Positions 10,241 through 19,534 are shown, counted from the first letter of the stretch. The stretch is DNA of 64,000 nt from Roseicyclus sediminis (GCF_025515305.1 NZ_JAOPHT010000004.1:248001-312000); one strand, 5' to 3'. Notes: generated by a model from the letters alone, not told the origin. Numbers and translations are program-made.

Positions 10241-11194
10241 ATGCTGAACTGGCTCACCGAATGCGACGAGGGGCTGCCGGAAGGCATGGGGCCGCTTTCC
10301 CTTCTGTCCGAATGCAAGCTGCGCGTGGGCGATGCCGCCTCGGCCGGGTTCGACTGGCTTCAGGACAACCTTGCGGGCGTTTTCGACGCCATGTCCGCGG
10401 CGCTCGAGGTCATGATCGAGGCGATCCTCGCGCTGCTGCAGGAGCCGCCAAACACCGGCTGGATCTGGGACCTTCGCCGCTCGGAGGTGACGTATCTCTA
10501 CCCCGAGGCGCTGCATCCCTTCTTGATCATGGCGCTTTTCGCGCTCGTGGCGTGGTGGATGCACCGGAACTGGAAGATGCCCGCGCTGATCGTCGTGGGC
10601 CTCCTCTTCGTCATCAACCAGGGATACTGGGACGAGACGACCGAAAGCCTGACGCTGGTCCTGTCGGCCTGCGTGGTCTGCATGGGCGTCGGCGTGCCGA
10701 TCGGCATCGCGGCGGCGCATCGGCCGCGCCTTTATTCATGGATGCGCCCCGTCCTCGACCTGATGCAGACGCTTCCGACCTTCGTCTACCTGATCCCCGC
10801 CATCGTGTTCTTCGGCATCGGCATGGTGCCGGGCCTGATCGCCACCGTCATCTTCGTCCTGCCCGCGCCGATCCGCCTGACGCATCTGGGCATCTCCTCG
10901 ACGCCCCAGGCGCTGATGGAGGCAGCCGATGCCTTCGGCGCGACCCCGCGACAGAAGCTGTGGAAGGTCGAGCTGCCCTATGCCACGCCGCAGATCATGG
11001 CCGGCCTGAACCAGACCATCATGCTGTCGCTCAGCATGGTGGTGATCGCGGCGCTGGTGGGGGCCGACGGCCTCGGCGTTCCGGTGGTGCGGGCGCTCAA
11101 CCAGGTGAACACCGGCCTCGGCTTCGAGGCGGGCCTCATCATCGTGGTCGTGGCGATCCTGCTCGACCGGCTGCTCAGGGTGCCCACGAAATGA
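10241..11194 (+). CDS. choW: Choline ABC transporter, permease
   Basis: A 317-residue inner-membrane permease of the ProW/OpuAB type that forms the choline channel with ChoV. Several hydrophobic segments are visible, for example FLIMALFALVAWWM, PALIVVGLLFVI, FVYLIPAIVFFGIGMVPGLIATVIFVLP and the coupling region GATPRQKLWKVELPYATPQIMAGLNQTIMLSLS, which contains the EAA-like loop. The start ATG at 10241 gives MLNWLTECDEGLPEGMG. The stop overlaps the choV start in ATGA, so the two are translationally coupled. About 70 bases separate it from choX. Confidence 0.92.
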   Translation: MLNWLTECDEGLPEGMGPLSLLSECKLRVGDAASAGFDWLQDNLAGVFDAMSAALEVMIEAILALLQEPPNTGWIWDLRRSEVTYLYPEALHPFLIMALFALVAWWMHRNWKMPALIVVGLLFVINQGYWDETTESLTLVLSACVVCMGVGVPIGIAAAHRPRLYSWMRPVLDLMQTLPTFVYLIPAIVFFGIGMVPGLIATVIFVLPAPIRLTHLGISSTPQALMEAADAFGATPRQKLWKVELPYATPQIMAGLNQTIMLSLSMVVIAALVGADGLGVPVVRALNQVNTGLGFEAGLIIVVVAILLDRLLRVPTK

Positions 11195-12297
11195 CCGCCG
11201 TGCGCTTCAACGATGTCTGCATCATGTTCGGCCCGTCGCCGCAGATGGCGCTCGAGATGGCCGATGCGGGAGCCAGCCGCGAGGAGATCCAGTCCGCCAC
11301 GAGCCATGTTCTGGGCGTCCACGACTGTTCGCTCGAGGTGAAGGAGGGCGAGATCCTCGTGCTCATGGGGCTTTCGGGGTCTGGCAAATCCACGCTTCTT
11401 CGGGCCGTCAACGGCCTGAACCCCGTGGCGCGCGGCTCGGTCGAGGTGGCCGCCGGAGGGCGGATGGTGGACGTCACCCATGCCGACGCCAGGACCCTGC
11501 GCGAGATCCGGCAGACCCGGGTCGCGATGGTGTTCCAGGCCTTCGGGCTTCTGCCCTGGCGCAGCGTTCGCGAGAACGTGGGCTTCGGGCTGGAACTGTC
11601 AGGAATGGCGGCCGACGAGCGCAATGAACGGGTCGAGCGTCAGCTGGCCCTCGTCGGCCTGTCTGACTGGGCCGACCGGAGGGTGGGTGAGTTGTCGGGG
11701 GGCATGCAGCAGCGTGTGGGCCTCGCCCGTGCCTTCGCCACCGACGCGCCGATCCTGCTGATGGACGAGCCCTTCTCGGCCCTCGACCCGCTGATCCGGA
11801 CGAAACTCCAGGACGAGCTTCTGGACCTCCAGCGCGACCTGAAACGCACGATCATCTTCGTCAGCCACGACCTGGACGAGGCGTTCAAGATCGGCAATCG
11901 CATCGCCATCATGGAAGGCGGGCGGATCGTGCAATGCGGCACCCCGCGCGACATCTTCTCGGACCCGGCCAGCGACTACGTCGCCGAATTCGTGGCCAAC
12001 ATGAACCCGCTCGGCGTGCTGACGGCGCGGGACGTGATGCTGGCGGGCGTGGGCAACGCCAAGACGCTCGGGCCGCGGCACGGCGCGGAGACGCCCGTGC
12101 GCGACCTGATGGAGGTGCTGGCCGGCGGCGCGCGTCGCATCGTCGTGGAGGAGGCGGGGCACGTCATCGGGACTGTCACCACCGACAGCATCGTCGCGCG
12201 CCTCTGCCTCGACGAGACGCCCGACGAGGAGGCCATCGACGACGTCGAGGAGGAAGAGGAAACCGGCTTTTTCGAGGGGATCGTGAAGGGCGGCTAG
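11191..12297 (+). CDS. choV: Choline ABC transporter, ATP-binding protein
   Basis: A 368-residue ATPase of the ProV/OpuAA family that powers choline import. The Walker A motif GLSGSGKS is at residues 60-67, the signature is LSGGMQQRVGLARA and Walker B is ILLMDEPFSALDP, followed by the H-loop FVSHDLDEA. After about residue 270 there is a CBS-like segment (VRDLMEVLAGGARRIVV...GHVIGTVTTDSIV), a domain that senses ionic strength in OpuA-type systems. The protein ends with a strongly acidic tail (DDVEEEEET). Start ATG at 11191 overlaps the choW stop. The stop codon shares the palindrome CTAG with the stop of the convergent gene. Confidence 0.93.
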   Translation: MTAVRFNDVCIMFGPSPQMALEMADAGASREEIQSATSHVLGVHDCSLEVKEGEILVLMGLSGSGKSTLLRAVNGLNPVARGSVEVAAGGRMVDVTHADARTLREIRQTRVAMVFQAFGLLPWRSVRENVGFGLELSGMAADERNERVERQLALVGLSDWADRRVGELSGGMQQRVGLARAFATDAPILLMDEPFSALDPLIRTKLQDELLDLQRDLKRTIIFVSHDLDEAFKIGNRIAIMEGGRIVQCGTPRDIFSDPASDYVAEFVANMNPLGVLTARDVMLAGVGNAKTLGPRHGAETPVRDLMEVLAGGARRIVVEEAGHVIGTVTTDSIVARLCLDETPDEEAIDDVEEEEETGFFEGIVKGG

Positions 12298-13367
12298 CCC
12301 GCCTGCAGCGTTTCGATCAGCCGCTCGAGGTGGTGGTCGGTATCGCCGAACTGGTGGTCGATCATCACGAGCCGCTTTGCATAGTGGCTGACCGGGTATT
12401 CCCAGGTCATCGCGATGCCGCCATGCATCTGGATCGCCTCTTCCGCCACCTGCCGGGCAATCCGTCCCACGAGATGCTTTGCCTGGCTGGCGCGGTGCGA
12501 TTGCGCGGGTCCGCCCATGGCGGCGGCCCCGGAAATGACGATGGAGCGCGCCTGCTCGATCTCGATCGAAAGGTCGACCGCACGGTGCTGCAACGCCTGG
12601 AATGCGCCGATCGGTTGCCCGAACTGCCGGCGCGTGGCGAGGTAGTCGGTCAGGAGCCCGAAAGTGGCCTTCATCGCGCCGAGCGCCTCCGCCGCAAGCG
12701 CCAGCGCGGCCCAGTCGAGCGCGTCCTGCGCCGCCGTTTCCGCATCGAGGTCGAGGCGCGTGGCCGGGGTGCCGTCGAGCAGGACCTCGCCTGCCGGGCC
12801 GCCGTCGATCATGCCGTAAGGCACGATCTGGGCATCGGAGGCGGCGACGTCGAAGAGGGCAAGGCCGTCGCCATCCCGCGCGAGGACAAGCAGCCTTTCG
12901 GCCACCCCCGCGCCGTAGACCACGGACTTGCGACCCGAAAGCGCCCAGCCATCCGTCGTCTTGGTGGCCCGTGCCGCGATGCCCGCAAGGTCATAGGGCG
13001 CATCCGTCTCGCCCATGGCGACGGCGTGGCGCACCGCGCCGGACAGCATGTCGTCGAGCGGCGCGCCCGCCGCCTCCATGAGCTTCGTCGCCATCAGGGC
13101 GGGCAGAACCGGCTCGGGGCAGAGCGCGCGGCCGATTTCCTCGAACACGACCGCGATGTCGAAACCGCTGCCGCCCATGCCGCCCGTATCCTCGCCCGCG
13201 AAGGCGTAAAGAAGCCCAAGCTCGCACAGGGCCGCCCATTGGCCGGGGTCATGGAACGGGGGCTCGTAGGCGACCCGCGTGCGGTGTTCGAACCCGTAGC
13301 CTTCCGCCAGCGCCCGGCGCAGCGTGTCGGCCAGCATTCGGCGATCGTCGCTCATCTCGAAATTCAT
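12294..13367 (-). CDS. Acyl-CoA dehydrogenase family protein, small partner
   Basis: A 357-residue member of the acyl-CoA dehydrogenase superfamily, encoded with a 4-bp ATGA overlap after a 395-residue acyl-CoA dehydrogenase. Such tandem pairs often form alpha2beta2 enzymes, as in pimeloyl-CoA dehydrogenase or the steroid-degrading FadE pairs. The C-terminal half shows RRQFGQPIGAFQALQHRAVDL, EEAIQMHGGIAMTWEYPVSHYAKRL, which are family hallmarks, while the N-terminal half is divergent, with a short FAD region. I see no obvious catalytic glutamate in this chain near the end, which fits a partner subunit. The substrate is unknown; a dicarboxyl- or medium-chain acyl-CoA is plausible from the adjacent gcdH. 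Confidence 0.82.
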   Translation of the reverse strand: MNFEMSDDRRMLADTLRRALAEGYGFEHRTRVAYEPPFHDPGQWAALCELGLLYAFAGEDTGGMGGSGFDIAVVFEEIGRALCPEPVLPALMATKLMEAAGAPLDDMLSGAVRHAVAMGETDAPYDLAGIAARATKTTDGWALSGRKSVVYGAGVAERLLVLARDGDGLALFDVAASDAQIVPYGMIDGGPAGEVLLDGTPATRLDLDAETAAQDALDWAALALAAEALGAMKATFGLLTDYLATRRQFGQPIGAFQALQHRAVDLSIEIEQARSIVISGAAAMGGPAQSHRASQAKHLVGRIARQVAEEAIQMHGGIAMTWEYPVSHYAKRLVMIDHQFGDTDHHLERLIETLQAG

Positions 13368-14551
13368 TTTTGCATCAACCCCTTGGCAAGGATGTTGCGC
13401 TGAATCTCGTTCGATCCGCCGTAGATCGAGATCTTGCGGTTGTTGAAGTAGCTCGCCGCGTCCCGCGCATGTCCCTCGGGCGCGATGGCGAGGTTGCCTT
13501 CCAGTTCCTCCGAGGGAAAAGGCGCGGCGGCGGGGCCGAGCGCGCGTCGCGCGAGGTCGTTGATTTCCTGCCGGATCACGGTGCCCGTGATCTTCAGCAT
13601 CGAGGGCTCGGAGGTCAGCCGCCCGCCCTCCGCCGCGCGTGCCAGCATCCGCAGGTTGGTGATCTTCATCGCCTCAAGTTCCGCCTCCACCCGCGCCAGC
13701 CGTGCGGCAAAAAGGGTGTTCCGGATCAGGGGCTTGCCGTTCCGCATGACGCGGTGGGCGAGGTCCTTCACCTGCTCCAGCGCCTGCAGCGAGAAGCCGA
13801 CGCCGGCGATGTTCGTCCGCTCGTGGCCAAGCAGGAACTTGGCGATCGTCCAGCCCTCGTTCTCCGCGCCGACAAGGTTCGCCACGGGCACCCGGACATC
13901 GGTGAAGAAGACCTCGTTCACCTCGTAGCCGCCCTCGATCAGGCGGATCGGGCGCATCTCGATGCCGGGCGTGTCGAGGTCGACCAGCAGGAAGGATATC
14001 CCCTCTTGCGGCTTGCCTTCGGCCTTGGTGCGCACGAGGCAGAAGATGCGGTTGGCGTATTGGCCGAGCGTCGTCCAGGTCTTCTGCCCGTTCACCACGT
14101 AGGCGTCGCCGTCCCGCTCGGCCTTCGTCCTGAGGCTGGCGAGGTCCGATCCCGCGCCGGGTTCGGAATAGCCCTGGCACCACCAGTCGCGCCCGTCGAG
14201 GATACGCGGCAGGAATTCCGCCTGCTGCTCCGCCGTGCCGAACTTCATCAGGACGGGCGCCAGCATCCGCACGCCGAAGGGCACGATCCGTGGCGCGCCC
14301 GCGCGGCAGCATTCCTCCTCGAAGATATGCGCCTCGACCGGACCCCAGCCCTGGCCGCCGAATTCCTTCGGCCACGGCCCGGCGAGCCACCCCTTCTCGT
14401 TCAGGATGGCATGCCAGCGCTCCAGCTCGCCCTTGGTCAGTTCCTTCCGGGCCTGCACCGTCGCGGCGATTTCGGGCGGAAGCTTCTCGGCGAGAAACGC
14501 CCGCACCTCCGCCTCGAAGGCGCGTTCCTCGGGCGAATAGCTCAGGTCCAT
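13364..14551 (-). CDS. Acyl-CoA dehydrogenase, large partner
   Basis: A 395-residue FAD-dependent acyl-CoA dehydrogenase. Visible landmarks are GWLAGPWPKEFGGQGW, the FAD segment QGYSEPGAGSDLASL, WTTLGQYANRIFCLVRT, ALGPAAAPFPSE and the C-terminal IYGGSNEIQRNILAKGLM. Its length and the GSNEIQRN ending resemble the large subunit of pimeloyl-CoA dehydrogenases and related two-subunit enzymes. The start ATG at 14549-14551 gives MDLSYSPEERAFEAEVR. The stop overlaps the start of the small partner by four bases, and glutaryl-CoA dehydrogenase ends 16 bases upstream, so all three genes 15782 to 12294 are probably one transcript concerned with dicarboxylate or related acyl-CoA degradation. Confidence 0.88.
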   Translation of the reverse strand: MDLSYSPEERAFEAEVRAFLAEKLPPEIAATVQARKELTKGELERWHAILNEKGWLAGPWPKEFGGQGWGPVEAHIFEEECCRAGAPRIVPFGVRMLAPVLMKFGTAEQQAEFLPRILDGRDWWCQGYSEPGAGSDLASLRTKAERDGDAYVVNGQKTWTTLGQYANRIFCLVRTKAEGKPQEGISFLLVDLDTPGIEMRPIRLIEGGYEVNEVFFTDVRVPVANLVGAENEGWTIAKFLLGHERTNIAGVGFSLQALEQVKDLAHRVMRNGKPLIRNTLFAARLARVEAELEAMKITNLRMLARAAEGGRLTSEPSMLKITGTVIRQEINDLARRALGPAAAPFPSEELEGNLAIAPEGHARDAASYFNNRKISIYGGSNEIQRNILAKGLMQK

Positions 14552-14567
14552 CGCCGTCCCCTTCCGC

Positions 14568-15782
14568 TCAGAAGAACGCTTGCAATCCGGTTTGCGCGCG
14601 GCCGAGGATCAGGGCGTGCACGTCATGCGTCCCCTCGTAGGTGTTCACCGTCTCGAGGTTCTGGGCGTGCCGCATCACGTGGTATTCCGCCATGATCCCG
14701 TTGCCGCCATGCATGTCGCGCGCCATCCGCGCGATATCCAGCGCCTTGCCGCAATTGTTCCGCTTTATCAGCGAGATGACCTCGGGCGCACAGGTCCCTT
14801 CCTCCAGCATCCGTCCCGCCCGCAAGGCGGCCTGGAGACCCAGCGCGATCTCCGTCTGCATGTCGGCCAGTTTCTTCTGGAACAGCTGCGTCTGCGCCAG
14901 GGGCCGCCCGAACTGCACCCGGTCGAGGCCGTATTGCCGCGCCCGGTGCCAGCAATCCTCGGCCGCGCCCATCACGCCCCAGGCGATGCCATAGCGCGCG
15001 CGGTTGAGGCAGCCGAAGGGACCCTTCAGACCCTCGACGCCGGGCAGAAGCGCGTCCTCGCCCACCTCGACGCCGTCCATCACGATCTCGCCGGTGACCG
15101 AGGCGCGGAGCGAGAGTTTGCCGCCGATCTTCGGCGCCGAAAGCCCCTTCATCCCCTTCTCGAGGACGAAGCCCCGGATCTTGCCGCCATGGGCGTCGGA
15201 TTTCGCCCAGACCACGAAGACATCGGCGATGGGCGAATTCGAGATCCACATCTTCGCGCCCGAGATGCGGTATCCGCCATCTACCTGTTTCGCCACGGTT
15301 TTCATGCCTGCCGGGTCGCTGCCTGCATCGGGTTCCGTCAGCCCGAAACAGCCGATGAGCTCACCCTTGGCCAGCCCCGGCAGGTATTTCCGACGCTGCT
15401 CCTCCGACCCGTAGGCGTGGATCGGATACATCACGAGGCTCGACTGGACCGACATCATCGAGCGGTAGCCGCTGTCGACGCGCTCGATCTCGCGCGCGAC
15501 GAGGCCATAGGTGACGTAGCCCGCGCCCAGGCCGCCGTATTCCTCGGGGATCGTGGTGCCAAGAAGGCCCATTTCCCCCATGAGCCCAAAGAGTTCCGGC
15601 GCGACCTTCTCGTTGAGATAAGCGTCGTTCGCGCGCGGCAGAAGCTGATCCTCGGCAAAGCTGCGGGCACTTTCCGCGACCATGCGCTCGTCCTCGCCGA
15701 GCTGGTCCGTCAGGTGAAACGGGTCGGCCCAGTCGAACGGCGCGAGCGAGGGGCCGGTGTGGCGGGTCTGACCGTCAGGCAT
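14568..15782 (-). CDS. gcdH: Glutaryl-CoA dehydrogenase
   Basis: A 404-residue flavoprotein that oxidises and decarboxylates glutaryl-CoA to crotonyl-CoA in lysine, tryptophan and dicarboxylate degradation. The FAD motif [16 protein letters not shown], the segment [16 protein letters not shown], and the C-terminal [20 protein letters not shown] with the catalytic glutamate of the YEGT motif are typical of the family. The start ATG at 15780-15782 gives [18 protein letters not shown], with GGGAG eight bases upstream; the 12-residue upstream extension in the open frame is not needed. It heads the three-gene unit with the acyl-CoA dehydrogenase pair. It is divergent from the acyl-CoA dehydrogenase gene at 15906. 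Confidence 0.93.
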   Translation of the reverse strand: MPDGQTRHTGPSLAPFDWADPFHLTDQLGEDERMVAESARSFAEDQLLPRANDAYLNEKVAPELFGLMGEMGLLGTTIPEEYGGLGAGYVTYGLVAREIERVDSGYRSMMSVQSSLVMYPIHAYGSEEQRRKYLPGLAKGELIGCFGLTEPDAGSDPAGMKTVAKQVDGGYRISGAKMWISNSPIADVFVVWAKSDAHGGKIRGFVLEKGMKGLSAPKIGGKLSLRASVTGEIVMDGVEVGEDALLPGVEGLKGPFGCLNRARYGIAWGVMGAAEDCWHRARQYGLDRVQFGRPLAQTQLFQKKLADMQTEIALGLQAALRAGRMLEEGTCAPEVISLIKRNNCGKALDIARMARDMHGGNGIMAEYHVMRHAQNLETVNTYEGTHDVHALILGRAQTGLQAFF

Positions 15783-15905
15783 GATGAAACTCCCTCTCCA
15801 ATCCCTCCCAAGTCTCATGAATTGCCCGGCCGCTGCAAGCCTGCCTGCGCTTGCGGGTCCCTTGGGGGGCGGCTAGCTTTCCGACAAAGGCGAGGGAGGA
15901 TGGCG

Positions 15906-17141
15906 ATGGATCTTGGAATGACGGACCGCGTGCGGCCGCTGGTGGAGGCCGTGCGACGCATGGTCCGCGACGAGATCGCGCCGCTCGACGCCGAATACCA
16001 CGCCGAGGTCGGGCGCCATCCCTCGGGCGACCGCTTCGCCATGACGGACAGGCAGTTGGATATTCTCAACAGCCTGAAGGAAAAAGCCCGCGCACGGGGA
16101 CTTTGGAACTTCTGGCTGACCGACAGCGACAAGGGCTACGGGCTGACGACCGTCGAATATGCCTATCTCGCCGAGGAAATGGGTGCCGTCACCATCGCGC
16201 CCGAGGTGTTCAACTGCAACGCGCCCGACACCGGCAACATGGAAGTGCTCGAACGCTACGGGACCGAGGCGCAGAAGGCGCGCTGGCTGCCGGGGCTCAT
16301 GGCCGGCGAAACGCGGTCGGCCTACCTGATGACGGAGCCCGATATCGCCTCCTCCGACGCCGCTCAGATTTCGCTCAAATGCGAACGGCAAGGTCAGGAT
16401 TACGTTCTAAACGGCGAGAAATATTGGGCGACCGGGGCGGGGGACCCGCGCTGCTCGCTCTATATCGTCATGGCCTGCACCGATCCGGGCGCCGCGAAAC
16501 ACGCGCGGCACACGATGCTGTTCGTGCCGGCAGACACCGCAGGGATCGAGATCCTGCGACCCATGCAGGTCTTCGGCCATGACGACGCGCCGCACGGGCA
16601 CATGCATATCCGCTTCACCGATGTGCGGGTGCCCGCCGACGCGGTGGTCCTGGGCGAGGGGCGCGGCTTCGAGGTTGCGCAGGGGCGGCTTGGACCGGGG
16701 CGTATCCATCATTGCATGCGCGCCATCGGGCGGGCCGAGTATGCCCTTGAACTCATGTGCAAAAGGGCGCTGTCGCGGTCGGCCTTCGGCAAGCCGCTGG
16801 CCGAGCTGGGCGCGAACTACGACATCATCGCCAATGCCCGGATCGAGATCGAGATGACGCGCCTTCTGTGCCTCAAGGCGGCGTACATGATGGATACCGC
16901 GGGCGTCCGTGCCGCGCAGCCCTGGATCTCGAAGATCAAGGTTCAGGCTCCGCTCATGGCGCTGAAGGTGGTGGACGAGGCGATGCAGATCTATGGCGCG
17001 ACCGGCATCAGCCAGGACACGCCGCTTGCCGCACTCTGGGCTGATCTCAGGACGCTGCGTTTCGCCGATGGACCGGACGCGGTGCACCGGCGGCAGGTGG
17101 CGCGGGCCGAGCTGCGCAAGTACACGAATTCTGCGACATGA
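15906..17141 (+). CDS. ACAD10/11-like acyl-CoA dehydrogenase
   Basis: A 411-residue acyl-CoA dehydrogenase of the branch found fused or adjacent to a phosphotransferase. Landmarks are LLVEAVRRMVRDEI-like N-terminal helix, APDTGNMEVLERYG, YLMTEPDIASSDA (FAD), KYWATGAGDPRC, GPGRIHHCMRAIGRAEYAL, IYGATGISQDTPLA and the characteristic C-terminal RFADGPDAVHRRQVARAEL. The start at 15906 is chosen because AGGGAGG ends about seven bases upstream; the in-frame ATG at 15900 is too close. Its stop overlaps the next gene, an APH-type kinase, by four bases. In ACAD10/11 and the LvaA/LvaC system the kinase phosphorylates the 4-hydroxy group of an acyl-CoA before the dehydrogenase-fold enzyme removes phosphate; the same role is inferred here. 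Confidence 0.85.
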   Translation: MDLGMTDRVRPLVEAVRRMVRDEIAPLDAEYHAEVGRHPSGDRFAMTDRQLDILNSLKEKARARGLWNFWLTDSDKGYGLTTVEYAYLAEEMGAVTIAPEVFNCNAPDTGNMEVLERYGTEAQKARWLPGLMAGETRSAYLMTEPDIASSDAAQISLKCERQGQDYVLNGEKYWATGAGDPRCSLYIVMACTDPGAAKHARHTMLFVPADTAGIEILRPMQVFGHDDAPHGHMHIRFTDVRVPADAVVLGEGRGFEVAQGRLGPGRIHHCMRAIGRAEYALELMCKRALSRSAFGKPLAELGANYDIIANARIEIEMTRLLCLKAAYMMDTAGVRAAQPWISKIKVQAPLMALKVVDEAMQIYGATGISQDTPLAALWADLRTLRFADGPDAVHRRQVARAELRKYTNSAT

Positions 17142-18157
17142 GCCTCGATGTCGCGGCCGTGTCCGCGTGGATGCGCGACCACGTTGCGGGCGCCCAACCT
17201 ATTCTGCACGCAAGGAAATTCTCGGGCGGGCAGTCCAATCCGACATATCTTCTCGAAGCGGAGGACAACACCTTCGTCCTGCGTCGCAAGCCGCCCGGAA
17301 CCCTCCTGAAGTCGGCCCATGCGGTCGAGCGGGAGTACCGCGTTCAGGCGGCGCTGGCCGGGAGCGACGTCCCCGTTGCCGGGATGATCGCGCTTTGCGA
17401 GGACGACACGGTCATCGGATCGCCGTTCTACGTGATGGAGCATGTCGCGGGACGCTGCTTCGACGACCCCCGCCTTCCGGAGGTTCTCAGGCAGGAAAGG
17501 TCATTTTACTTCAACGAGATGGCCCGTGTTCTTGCGGCGATCCACACGTTCGATGTCGATGCCGCCGGTCTTGGCGACTACGGGCCCCGCGGCAACTACT
17601 TCCGCCGCCAGATCGATCGCTGGACGGGGCAATACCGTGCGACGGAAACCGGGGCGATCCCGGCGATGGATCGCCTCATGACCGCGCTGGACGCCGCCTG
17701 TCCCGAGGATGACGGGCGCGTGGCGCTGGTCCACGGGGATTACCGGATCGACAACCTGCTTTTCGCGCCGGACGGGCCGGAAATCGTCGCGGTGCTCGAC
17801 TGGGAGTTGTCGACTCTCGGGCACCCCTTCGCTGATCTCGCGGGCGTCGTCATGCAGTGGCAGATGCCCCCGGGAGAGCAGGGCCGCGGCCTGCGCGGCG
17901 TCGACCGTGAGGCCGAGGGCCTGATGACGGATGCCGAGTTCGTCGCCCGCTATTGCGACCTCATGGGACTGAAAAGCATAGATAATTTCGGCGTTTACGT
18001 GGCCTTCTGCTTCTTCCGGATGGCGGCGATCCTGCAGGGCGTGAAGAAGCGCGCGCTCGACGGGAATGCCTCGGACCCCGAGCGGGGCCTGCGCCTGGGA
18101 GAGTTCGTGCCACTCTATGCCGAGGCGGGACTGGAGGCGCTCGATGTCCGAACTTGA
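17138..18157 (+). CDS. APH-type phosphotransferase, probable hydroxyacyl-CoA kinase
   Basis: A 339-residue protein with the aminoglycoside phosphotransferase (APH/choline kinase) fold. The N-terminal FSGGQSNPTYLLEAEDNTFVLRRKPPG is the nucleotide loop with the ATP lysine region, LVHGDYRIDNLLF is the catalytic Brenner motif with the base Asp, and VLDWELSTLGHPFADLAGVV carries the metal-binding Asp. The FSGGQSNPTY and RRKPPGTLL segments are those of the ACAD11 N-terminal domain rather than of antibiotic kinases. It starts at the ATG inside the ATGA overlap with the dehydrogenase, and its end overlaps the thioesterase start by 14 bases. It therefore looks like the kinase half of a split ACAD10/11. 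Confidence 0.85.
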   Translation: MSLDVAAVSAWMRDHVAGAQPILHARKFSGGQSNPTYLLEAEDNTFVLRRKPPGTLLKSAHAVEREYRVQAALAGSDVPVAGMIALCEDDTVIGSPFYVMEHVAGRCFDDPRLPEVLRQERSFYFNEMARVLAAIHTFDVDAAGLGDYGPRGNYFRRQIDRWTGQYRATETGAIPAMDRLMTALDAACPEDDGRVALVHGDYRIDNLLFAPDGPEIVAVLDWELSTLGHPFADLAGVVMQWQMPPGEQGRGLRGVDREAEGLMTDAEFVARYCDLMGLKSIDNFGVYVAFCFFRMAAILQGVKKRALDGNASDPERGLRLGEFVPLYAEAGLEALDVRT

Positions 18158-18569
18158 CCCCCGCTTGCGGGAAGAGGCCTACGCGCTTCAGAAGCACCTG
18201 GGGTTCGCGTTGACGGGCTGGCGAGAAGGCTGGGCGCGGGTCGAGCTTCCGGTCGGGCCGCACTTTTCGAATCGACAGGGTCTGGTTCACGGCGGCATCC
18301 ACGCCACGCTTCTCGACACCGCGATGGGTTACAGTGGCTGCCATACCGGCGATCCCGAGCAGCGGATCATGGCGCTGACGCTTTCGCTTACCGTGAATTA
18401 CATCAACCAGGTCAGTGGCTTGCGCCTTGTCGCGGAGGCGGTTCGGACAGGCGGGGGGCGATCGACGTTCTTCGCCTCCGGCAGCCTGCGCGACGAGACC
18501 GGCGCGCAGATCGCCACGGCCACGGGCGTGTTCCGCTACCGCCGGGACACAGGCGTCACCGGTACTTGA
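18144..18569 (+). CDS. PaaI-type hotdog acyl-CoA thioesterase
   Basis: A 141-residue single-domain hotdog protein of the PaaI/YbgC-like thioesterase group. The HGG motif in GLVHGGIHATLLDTAMGYSG, the LTVNYINQV strand and the GRSTFFASGSLRDETG ending are family features. It probably hydrolyses acyl-CoA by-products of the upstream kinase-dehydrogenase pair, since its start lies 14 bases inside the kinase gene, in a different frame. Exact acyl specificity cannot be read from the sequence. It is followed after 54 bases by the creatininase-family gene. Confidence 0.8.
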   Translation: MSELDPRLREEAYALQKHLGFALTGWREGWARVELPVGPHFSNRQGLVHGGIHATLLDTAMGYSGCHTGDPEQRIMALTLSLTVNYINQVSGLRLVAEAVRTGGGRSTFFASGSLRDETGAQIATATGVFRYRRDTGVTGT

Positions 18570-18623
18570 AGCCGGCGCCCCGATGCCGTTCTCTGCGGGT
18601 GCAAAACTCCGGAGGACATTGGC

Positions 18624-19421
18624 ATGAGCGGACCACGGCGGCACTGGCGCGAGATGACGACGCGCGACTTTTCCGAAGGAGAGACGGCCGAGTGGATCGC
18701 CGTGCTTCCGATCGCGGCGATCGAGCAGCATGGTCCGCACCTTCCCGTGGGGGTCGATGCGCTCATCGCCGAGGCCATGGTCGCACGCTGCGCCGAGGCG
18801 ATGCCCGATGATCTTCCGGTGACGTTCCTGCCGGTGCAGCAGGTGTGCAAGTCCAACGAACACATCGCTTTTCCCGGCACCCTCACGCTGGACTGGGAGA
18901 CGGCCATCCGCTCCTGGCTGGCCATTGGCCATAGCGTGGCGCGGGCCGGCCTGCGGAAACTGGTGATCGTCACGAGCCACGGCGGAAACGTCGCGCCGAT
19001 GGAGATCGTGGCGCGCGAGTTGCGCCAGTCCCATGCGATGGCGGTCGCCACGACGTCCTGGACGCGACTGGCCGCGGCGCGGGTCTACACCTATCCCGAG
19101 GGGCCGATGGTGGACATCCATGGCGGCCTTTCGGAGACATCGATGATGCTCGCGCTCTATCCCGAGCTTGTGCGGATGGAGCATGCCGAGGACTTCGCCA
19201 GCGCGCAGACGGCGCTGCGCCAGGGGTCGGCGAAACTCGGGTTTCACATGGCCGAGGCCAATCTCGGCTGGCTGTCGCAGGATCTGAATGGAAAGGGCAC
19301 CGTCGGCGATGCCTCGTCGGCCACGGCAGACCTGGGTGCGGCTGATATCGCCTCGCAGGTTGAAGGCTTCGTGGCCCTGATGCGGGACATGGTTCGGCAT
19401 CGGCTTCCGCAGTCGATCTGA
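18624..19421 (+). CDS. Creatininase-family amidohydrolase
   Basis: A 265-residue member of the creatininase family (which also includes MftE and FAPy-deformylase-type enzymes), metal-dependent cytoplasmic hydrolases. The metal site motifs EQHGPHLPVGVDALI, TSHGGNVAPMEIV and DIHGGLSETSMML are all intact. The start ATG at 18624 follows CGGAGGACATTGGC. The gene is 54 bases downstream of the thioesterase and may be co-transcribed with it, but no substrate link to the acyl-CoA genes is evident. Creatinine itself is only one of several possible substrates. Confidence 0.82.
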   Translation: MSGPRRHWREMTTRDFSEGETAEWIAVLPIAAIEQHGPHLPVGVDALIAEAMVARCAEAMPDDLPVTFLPVQQVCKSNEHIAFPGTLTLDWETAIRSWLAIGHSVARAGLRKLVIVTSHGGNVAPMEIVARELRQSHAMAVATTSWTRLAAARVYTYPEGPMVDIHGGLSETSMMLALYPELVRMEHAEDFASAQTALRQGSAKLGFHMAEANLGWLSQDLNGKGTVGDASSATADLGAADIASQVEGFVALMRDMVRHRLPQSI

Positions 19422-19534
19422 GCCACCTGTGGATAAGATCGACCCTCTTGGGCTTTCGATTTTCTGGTATTTATACCCGCTGACGGCCCCTTCGAAATTC
19501 TGCTTTTATTGGAGGAATGATTGCCAATTTGCAA

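Noticed and set aside
17138-18157. Aminoglycoside resistance kinase
   Set aside because: The APH fold is present, but the motifs and co-translation with an ACAD10/11-type dehydrogenase point to a metabolic hydroxyacyl-CoA kinase, not antibiotic modification.
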